DNA of 18,005 nt. It comes from an uncultured Blautia sp. GTDB taxonomy: Bacteria; Bacillota; Clostridia; Lachnospirales; Lachnospiraceae. Below are positions 13,672 through 18,005 of the stretch, in pieces; within the stretch, counting starts at the first letter, position 1; the number at the start of each line of letters is the position of its first letter. Under the pieces are notes generated by a model. The model had not been told where the DNA came from and made no database searches. It worked only from the letters and a program-made list of their open reading frames with translations. The DNA lies in contig NZ_CALFLA010000049.1 in assembly GCF_937880195.1 (NCBI RefSeq), positions 1 to 18,005 on the forward strand, written 5' to 3'. The position numbers and the translations under genes are program-made.

Positions 13672-14188
13672 TCAGGATACCTTCTGTGATGGTGTCTGCC
13701 AGCGCGATCACTGTTGACAGACGAGTGGTCTGGAGTGTGAGATGCTCCAGCATGCCAGAAGTGTTTACAATTCCTGTAATATGAATATCGCCGACAGGCG
13801 GCAGGTTTTTTTGAACTGCAGCACCTGGGTAAAGAGAACCATTTCCAATGGTGACATAACCCAGGTGCTTTTTTTGGCCAAGAGAGGCGTCAATAGCAAT
13901 GACAAGGGCTTTTGGATGCTGTTTTCTGATCATGGCGCTGATATTGGAGAGATTAAGGGCGTGAACCGGGTTTTTTAGGGTTCCGTATACGTGGATACCT
14001 CCTGCGCTGTGGCTTAAAAGCTCCTTTCCTACATAAGGTCCAAGGCAGTCTCCGGTAAGACGATCTGTGCCGATACAGAGAAAAACAAGTTCATTCCAGC
14101 CGGGAGGATGGCATAGAATACATTTTTTTAGAGAAAAAGAGATATCTCTGGAGGCTCCTGATTTTTTTGTATCAATATAAAAGGTCAT
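13655..14188 (-). CDS. yyaC: Sporulation protein YyaC (DUF1256)
   Basis: The family is found in spore formers; its fold resembles the germination protease GPR, but the molecular role is unclear. The product is 177 residues. CIGTDRLTGDCLGP (38-51) and the IDASLG stretch further on are family hallmarks, along with the glycine-rich GDIHITGIVN segment. GAGG on the minus strand (14197-14200) is 8 bases before the ATG. The gene is convergent with the transketolase, overlapping it by 17 bases, and divergent from the LysM gene. Its promoter region has a match to sporulation sigma factors. Its presence indicates an organism with a sporulation programme or a recent spore-forming ancestor. Confidence 0.93.
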   Translation of the reverse strand: MTFYIDTKKSGASRDISFSLKKCILCHPPGWNELVFLCIGTDRLTGDCLGPYVGKELLSHSAGGIHVYGTLKNPVHALNLSNISAMIRKQHPKALVIAIDASLGQKKHLGYVTIGNGSLYPGAAVQKNLPPVGDIHITGIVNTSGMLEHLTLQTTRLSTVIALADTITEGILIMQTL

Positions 14189-14219
14189 ATTTTTTTCCTC
14201 ACTGTGTTTGTCCTTGTTT

Positions 14220-14248
14220 ATTGTATCCTTTTTAAAAAGAAAATATTC
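14220..14248 (-). promoter_or_regulatory. Candidate sporulation-sigma promoter of yyaC
   Basis: On the minus strand GAATATT (14242-14248) and GATACAAT (14220-14227) are 14 bases apart, close to the sigma-E pattern KMATATT-14-CATACAHT. The same bases read GAATA-15-GGATACAATA, a weaker fit to sigma-F/G. B. subtilis yyaC is reported as forespore-controlled, so which factor acts here is open. Confidence 0.45.
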
Positions 14249-14377
14249 CCTTTTAAAAATGGAAGAAGAGATTCGGGAAGGCGGAATCTGTCGTTAAATT
14301 CTTAAAAACACCTCTTAGATTCTGCTAAAATCCGCATATTGGATATGCTATTCTTGTACCCGAAGGGGTGATATGAC

Positions 14378-15802
14378 ATGATAGAGGTCATCTATAAAGA
14401 TGAAAAACAGGAAGCAAAAGGCAGTGAAGGGATTTTTTCTGTGCCAAAAAATATACGGCAGATAGGACAGATCAGAGACGGTTTTCGGATCTATATGGAA
14501 GACTATGTGTACACCTTTCTTACAAAAGCGTCCGGCGGGGAGAAAGAACAGGGAGAAGAAAGAAACACTCTGGCAGTGCTGACCGGGGAGACGAAATGGG
14601 AAGCAGGAATCACATATATATTTGTGAAGGGGGCGATCCTTGGAGAGCCAAAGGAGCTGAGCCCAGAGCATATTGAATTTACAGATCTTCTCTGGCAGCA
14701 GATTCATGAGGAGGCGGAAAAGTATTTTCAGGGACAGGAGATCGTGGGATGGTTTTTTGGAGGACGGTCTCTTTTGATGGAAGCAGGAGAAGTTTTTTGC
14801 CGGGTACATCTGACCCATTTTGGAGGAGAAAAAATTCTGATGCTCATGGATCCGGCAGAACGGGAGGAAGCGTTTTTTCGTTATGAGAATAATTTTCTGG
14901 TAAAGCAGAGCGGTTATTATCTCTATTATGAAAAAAATCCAATGATGCAGACTTATATGCTGGAGAAAAATGCGGAATTTGAAAAAGACAGAAAGGAAGA
15001 GGTTCCAGATGAGGCGGTGAAGGCCTTTCGGAAGATCATACAGAAAAAGAAGAATGTTGAAGAAAAGGAAACGGAGGCAGCCGAAGAGAGACCCTCTGTT
15101 TTTTCATATGCAGCCACTGCCTGCCTGGCGGTGGCAGTAATTGTGGCAGGGGTGCGTTTTTATCAAAATTATCAGGCAATACAAAGGGTACAGGAAAAGA
15201 CGGAGGCAGTTTCTTCTTCTGCAGTAGGGGAAGAAAACATTGAAAAGTCTGTATTGGAAGATACCAGAAAGACAAATAAAGGAATAGAAGCCATGCCAAA
15301 AGAAGAGGCAGAAAAAATCATAAAGAAAGAAGAAAAGATAGAAGAGCATATAGAAAAGCAAAAAGAATTAGTGGAAGGAACAGGAGAACAGAGCCGGGAA
15401 AGGGAAAAAGAGGAAGATTTGGCAGGAAATATATCCGGGAAATCTGAAAAGAGCGAGGAAGATAAAGAGGATGTGGAGACGTCCAAAAGCGCAGAAAGTC
15501 TGAGCCAGGAGGAACAGGCGATTTATAAGGAAGAGTCGGATCTTCGCAAGGCGGAACGCAGAGTCCGGGCATCTCAGGAAAAAGAAGGTCAGAATATGGA
15601 GAACCGGAATCGGCAAAACTCTGGCAGTCTAGAAACAGCGGCGGGAAACGGAACCTCTTATATTATTAAGCCGGGAGATACGCTATATCAGATCAGCCTG
15701 GAAAAATACGGGTCTATGGACGCGGTGGCAGAGATTTGCCGCATGAATGGGATTAGTGCAGAAGAAATTATTTATCCCGGACAAATAATTGTATTGCCCT
15801 GA
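14378..15802 (+). CDS. Single-span membrane protein with C-terminal LysM domain
   Basis: This encodes 474 residues in four parts. Residues 30-190 form a mixed alpha/beta N-terminal domain whose pattern (TLAVLTGETKW..., then EIVGWFFGG at 121-129, then ILMLMDP at 153-159) resembles a JAB/MPN fold without the metal-binding His-x-His. A single membrane helix lies at about 241-261. Residues 265-420 are a long charged, Glu/Lys-rich linker. A LysM domain occupies 427-474 (YIIKPGDTLYQISLEKYG ... YPGQIIVLP). The topology should place the N-terminal domain inside and LysM outside, where it would hold peptidoglycan. AAGGGGTG at 14363-14370 precedes the ATG by 7 bases. The gene is divergent from yyaC. 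A role in envelope or spore-coat assembly is possible but only inferred. Confidence 0.85.
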   Translation: MIEVIYKDEKQEAKGSEGIFSVPKNIRQIGQIRDGFRIYMEDYVYTFLTKASGGEKEQGEERNTLAVLTGETKWEAGITYIFVKGAILGEPKELSPEHIEFTDLLWQQIHEEAEKYFQGQEIVGWFFGGRSLLMEAGEVFCRVHLTHFGGEKILMLMDPAEREEAFFRYENNFLVKQSGYYLYYEKNPMMQTYMLEKNAEFEKDRKEEVPDEAVKAFRKIIQKKKNVEEKETEAAEERPSVFSYAATACLAVAVIVAGVRFYQNYQAIQRVQEKTEAVSSSAVGEENIEKSVLEDTRKTNKGIEAMPKEEAEKIIKKEEKIEEHIEKQKELVEGTGEQSREREKEEDLAGNISGKSEKSEEDKEDVETSKSAESLSQEEQAIYKEESDLRKAERRVRASQEKEGQNMENRNRQNSGSLETAAGNGTSYIIKPGDTLYQISLEKYGSMDAVAEICRMNGISAEEIIYPGQIIVLP

Positions 15803-15817
15803 GATATTTGTTATAAT
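15789..15817 (+). promoter_or_regulatory. Extended -10 promoter for the DUF5711-cvpA pair
   Basis: A perfect TATAAT (15812-15817) has an extended -10 TG at 15809-15810 and a weak TTGTAT (15789-15794) 17 bases upstream. The -35 part lies inside the end of the LysM gene. Confidence 0.65.
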
Positions 15818-15861
15818 AGGAAAAAATTCGAGGTAACAGAATCCGAAAGGCAAGGTTTTTT

Positions 15862-17085
15862 ATGGCAAACATGTTCAAAAAAATAATAAAGAAACATAAG
15901 AGAGCAAAACTGCTTGCCCAGAATGAAAGGATGGCCGGCGGTGGAGAAGATTTTCAGAAACAGCTTTCCAGACACAAACATGCAGTAATGAAAAAAACAG
16001 CTGTCACAGCGATTGTTATTGTTGCTGTGGCGGCTGCTGTTCTGATTTTTGTGGAAAAGCGCAGTTACCGGAATTACCGGATCCTTCAGACCAGCGAGCA
16101 GGAGGATATTGTTTCTACCAAATATGAAGTTATGGCAGGAAAGGTGCTGAGATACAGCCCGGAGGGCGCGTCTCTTGTAAACTCAGAGATGGAGGCGTAC
16201 TGGAGTACGCTTTATGAAATGGAAAATCCTGTAGCAGATATTAACGACAGCTGGGCGGTTATTGCGGATATAGATGGGACCGACCTGAAAATATTTGACA
16301 AAAATGGAGAAGTTGGAAGTGTGACAACTTCCTATAACATTGTAAAAGCAAGGATTTCTTCAAATGGTCTTGTTGCCGCTATTCTGGATGGAGGCGATGC
16401 AACCTGGATCAATTATTATAATTCAGATGGAAGTCTGATCGCAGAGAACCAGACCCATGTAGAAGATCCGGGTTATCCCATGGATGTAGCTCTTTCGGAT
16501 AATGGACAGATTATGATGGTGACATATCAGTTTATAGATGGAAGCGATACTACAAGCTATGTGGCATTTTATAATTTTGGAGACGTAGGGCAGAATGAGG
16601 GTGACAGAATTGTCAGCGGATATACATACGAGGGAACTGTGATCCCAGAGATACGGTATCTGGATTCTGAACGGTCGGCAGCTCTGCGGGATGACGGTTT
16701 TACTCTTTATAATGGCAAACAGATTCCAAAAGAAAGCATTTCGGAAAAAGTAGACAAAGAAATCGTTAGTACCTTCTGTGATGAGAAGACCATTGGAATG
16801 GTGTTTAAGAATGGATCAAAAGATAAGAAATATACGATGAAGGTATATTCTGCCGACGGCAGTCTCCGTTTTACCAAGAATTTTAATATTCCCTATACAA
16901 CTATAAAAATGAGCGGGGGAAATATTCTGCTTTATAATGATTCTCAGATCTGTGTGATGAATAACAGAGGTGTGGAAAAATATAATGGAACAGTAGACGG
17001 AAGCATTAATAACTTTATTAAAATTGGTATGAATCGTTATCTTCTGGTGCTTGACAGCGGAGTTAATGTGATTAAATTCAGTTAG
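15862..17085 (+). CDS. DUF5711-like membrane-anchored protein
   Basis: This encodes 407 residues: a basic cytoplasmic N-terminus (KKIIKKHKRAK), one membrane helix at about 44-64 (TAVTAIVIVAVAAAVLIFV), and a long outside domain of repeated beta-strand units with WD/propeller-like segments such as SWAVIADIDGTDLKIFDKNG and SDNGQIMMVTYQFIDG. The composition and order fit the DUF5711 family of Lachnospiraceae, whose function is unknown. AGGCAAGG upstream acts as ribosome binding site for the ATG at 15862. The next gene, of the CvpA family, starts 9 bases after the stop, so the two form a unit and may work together at the membrane. Confidence 0.82.
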   Translation: MANMFKKIIKKHKRAKLLAQNERMAGGGEDFQKQLSRHKHAVMKKTAVTAIVIVAVAAAVLIFVEKRSYRNYRILQTSEQEDIVSTKYEVMAGKVLRYSPEGASLVNSEMEAYWSTLYEMENPVADINDSWAVIADIDGTDLKIFDKNGEVGSVTTSYNIVKARISSNGLVAAILDGGDATWINYYNSDGSLIAENQTHVEDPGYPMDVALSDNGQIMMVTYQFIDGSDTTSYVAFYNFGDVGQNEGDRIVSGYTYEGTVIPEIRYLDSERSAALRDDGFTLYNGKQIPKESISEKVDKEIVSTFCDEKTIGMVFKNGSKDKKYTMKVYSADGSLRFTKNFNIPYTTIKMSGGNILLYNDSQICVMNNRGVEKYNGTVDGSINNFIKIGMNRYLLVLDSGVNVIKFS

Positions 17086-17094
17086 GAGCAGAAT

Positions 17095-17805
17095 ATGACA
17101 TTGACTTGGCTTGGCGCGGCGGTGATCTGTGTTTTGGCAGTAACCGTCAGCAGAGGATATAAACGAGGATTTATTAGGGAAATTGTATCTTTCTTTTTTG
17201 TTTTTCTTGCAATTGCTGTTTCCTGGGCGATCAATCCCTATGTAAATGATTTTTTTATGGAAAACACTCCTGTATACAGAATGGTCAGAGAGAGCTGTCA
17301 GGATTTTGTTTCGGCTGGAGATGATCAGGAGCAGCAGCCAGATGAGCAGGTGGAACAGAATAGCTTTATCGAAGCGCTGGAATTGCCTGACCTTATCAGG
17401 AAAGGATTGGAGTCAAATAATAAAGAAGAGGTATATACTTATCTGGCAGTTGATACTTTTGGAGAGTATGTGTCAGAGGCTTTGGCAAGAATGATCGTGA
17501 ACGGGCTTTCTTTTGTGGTATCATACATGCTAGCGTCAGTTATTTTAAGGTTGGGAACCTGGGTGTTGAATTTCCTTGCGGGGCTTCCCCTGTTGAAAAG
17601 CGCTAACAAACTGGCAGGAGGGCTTGTGGGGCTGGTGAAAGGGGTGCTTTTTGTCTGGATAGCTTTTCTGGCGCTGACAGTTCTGTGCAGTACAGAGATA
17701 GGGAAACAGGGGTTGGCTCTGATCGAAAGGGATACCTTTCTGAGTTTGCTGTACGAATATGATATCTTTGTAAACTTCTTTATGAGTATTTTTTATGGGG
17801 TATGA
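17095..17805 (+). CDS. CvpA-family membrane protein
   Basis: This encodes 236 residues with four predicted membrane helices (about 2-20, 29-46, 132-152 and 172-194). Helices 2 and 3 are joined by a long acidic outside or inside loop (60-125). The GYKRGFIREI segment and the LPLLKSANKLAGGLVGLVKG segment are the family signatures. CvpA was named for colicin V production in E. coli, but the broad family is linked to envelope integrity and no biochemical activity is established. GGAGC overlapping the end of the preceding gene serves as ribosome binding site. A strong hairpin with T-run at 17864-17896 ends the transcript. Confidence 0.88.
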   Translation: MTLTWLGAAVICVLAVTVSRGYKRGFIREIVSFFFVFLAIAVSWAINPYVNDFFMENTPVYRMVRESCQDFVSAGDDQEQQPDEQVEQNSFIEALELPDLIRKGLESNNKEEVYTYLAVDTFGEYVSEALARMIVNGLSFVVSYMLASVILRLGTWVLNFLAGLPLLKSANKLAGGLVGLVKGVLFVWIAFLALTVLCSTEIGKQGLALIERDTFLSLLYEYDIFVNFFMSIFYGV

Positions 17806-17833
17806 TAAAATTAAGAAAATAGCAAAAACTCCC

Positions 17834-17862
17834 TTGACATAATATACATTTAATGATATAGT
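17834..17862 (+). promoter_or_regulatory. Promoter-like sequence immediately before a terminator
   Basis: A perfect TTGACA (17834-17839) and TATAGT (17857-17862) are separated by 17 bases. The predicted start (~17869) falls inside the 5' arm of the terminator stem at 17864-17874. It may feed genes beyond the window or be accidental. Confidence 0.5.
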
Positions 17863-17863
17863 T

Positions 17864-17896
17864 AAATCCGCTTTGAAAAAAGCGGATTTTTTGTTT
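17864..17896 (+). terminator. Rho-independent terminator of the cvpA unit
   Basis: AAATCCGCTTT (17864-17874) and AAAGCGGATTT (17879-17889) form an 11 bp perfect stem closed by a GAAA tetraloop, followed by a T-rich tract. This is the strongest terminator in the window. Confidence 0.9.
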
Positions 17897-17935
17897 TTTA
17901 TAATAAAAGAAAAAATAAAAAAACAAAAAAACTTG

Positions 17936-17964
17936 TTGACAACCACTTGAAAGTGTGGTAAAGT
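17936..17964 (+). promoter_or_regulatory. Strong promoter with dyad in the spacer, pointing out of the window
   Basis: A perfect TTGACA (17936-17941) and TAAAGT (17959-17964) are separated by 17 bases. A long A-rich tract lies upstream (17898-17931, UP-element-like). The spacer holds a dyad, ACCAC/GTGGT. A small hairpin CTGTC-AGCGA-GACAG (17972-17986) follows in the leader. The strength and style suit a stable-RNA operon, but the downstream gene is outside the window. Confidence 0.6.
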
Positions 17965-18005
17965 AAACAAGCTGTCAGCGAGACAGAGATTTACAAAAAA
18001 CAACA

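Overview
The window looks like a chromosomal segment of a spore-forming Firmicute of class Clostridia, most likely family Lachnospiraceae. This is inference from gene content, AGGAGG-type ribosome binding sites, the GC-moderate coding style and the tadA / SRP RNA / dnaX / ybaB / recR neighbourhood. It is mostly housekeeping DNA with an unusually disturbed patch between tadA and pfkA and a small mobile-element insertion behind dnaX.

Layout. 24-1417: two related multi-span membrane proteins, probably the tail of an ABC-type cassette whose start lies outside the window. 1498-2646: acidic, repeat-containing hypothetical protein, overlapping tail-to-tail with a radical-SAM anaerobic ribonucleotide reductase activase (minus strand, 2581-3276). 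3311-3376: compact divergent promoter region. 3408-3911: tadA. 3824-5517: duplicated segment. A ~310 bp direct repeat that includes the tadA tail, and a ~75 bp direct repeat that includes the 3' end and terminator of the SRP RNA gene, each occur twice. A 51-residue membrane protein gene (too short to appear in ordinary ORF lists) and yqeY lie inside the first copy, and a 185 bp imperfect hairpin lies in the second. 5488-5748: SRP RNA gene (ffs) on the minus strand, head-to-head with pfkA (5841-6923) and sharing its -35 element. 7016-9835: dnaX, ybaB, recR, interrupted by a 173 bp MITE-like element with perfect 15 bp terminal inverted repeats and an 8 bp target duplication. 9879-13671: LacI-family regulator, short transaldolase and a split transketolase (two overlapping genes). 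13655-14188: sporulation protein YyaC (minus). 14378-17805: LysM membrane protein, DUF5711-like membrane protein, CvpA-family protein. 17834-18005: terminator plus two strong promoter-like sequences pointing out of the window.

Functionally the window joins translation and secretion RNA functions (tadA, SRP RNA), replication and repair (dnaX, ybaB, recR), central sugar-phosphate metabolism (pfkA, transaldolase, transketolase) and envelope or sporulation proteins. I see no CRISPR array, toxin-antitoxin pair, prophage or obvious defence system. The best candidates for new biology are the non-coding elements: the MITE with intact target duplication that rewrote the end of dnaX, the duplicated tadA-tail/SRP-RNA-tail segment, and the shared ffs/pfkA promoter.
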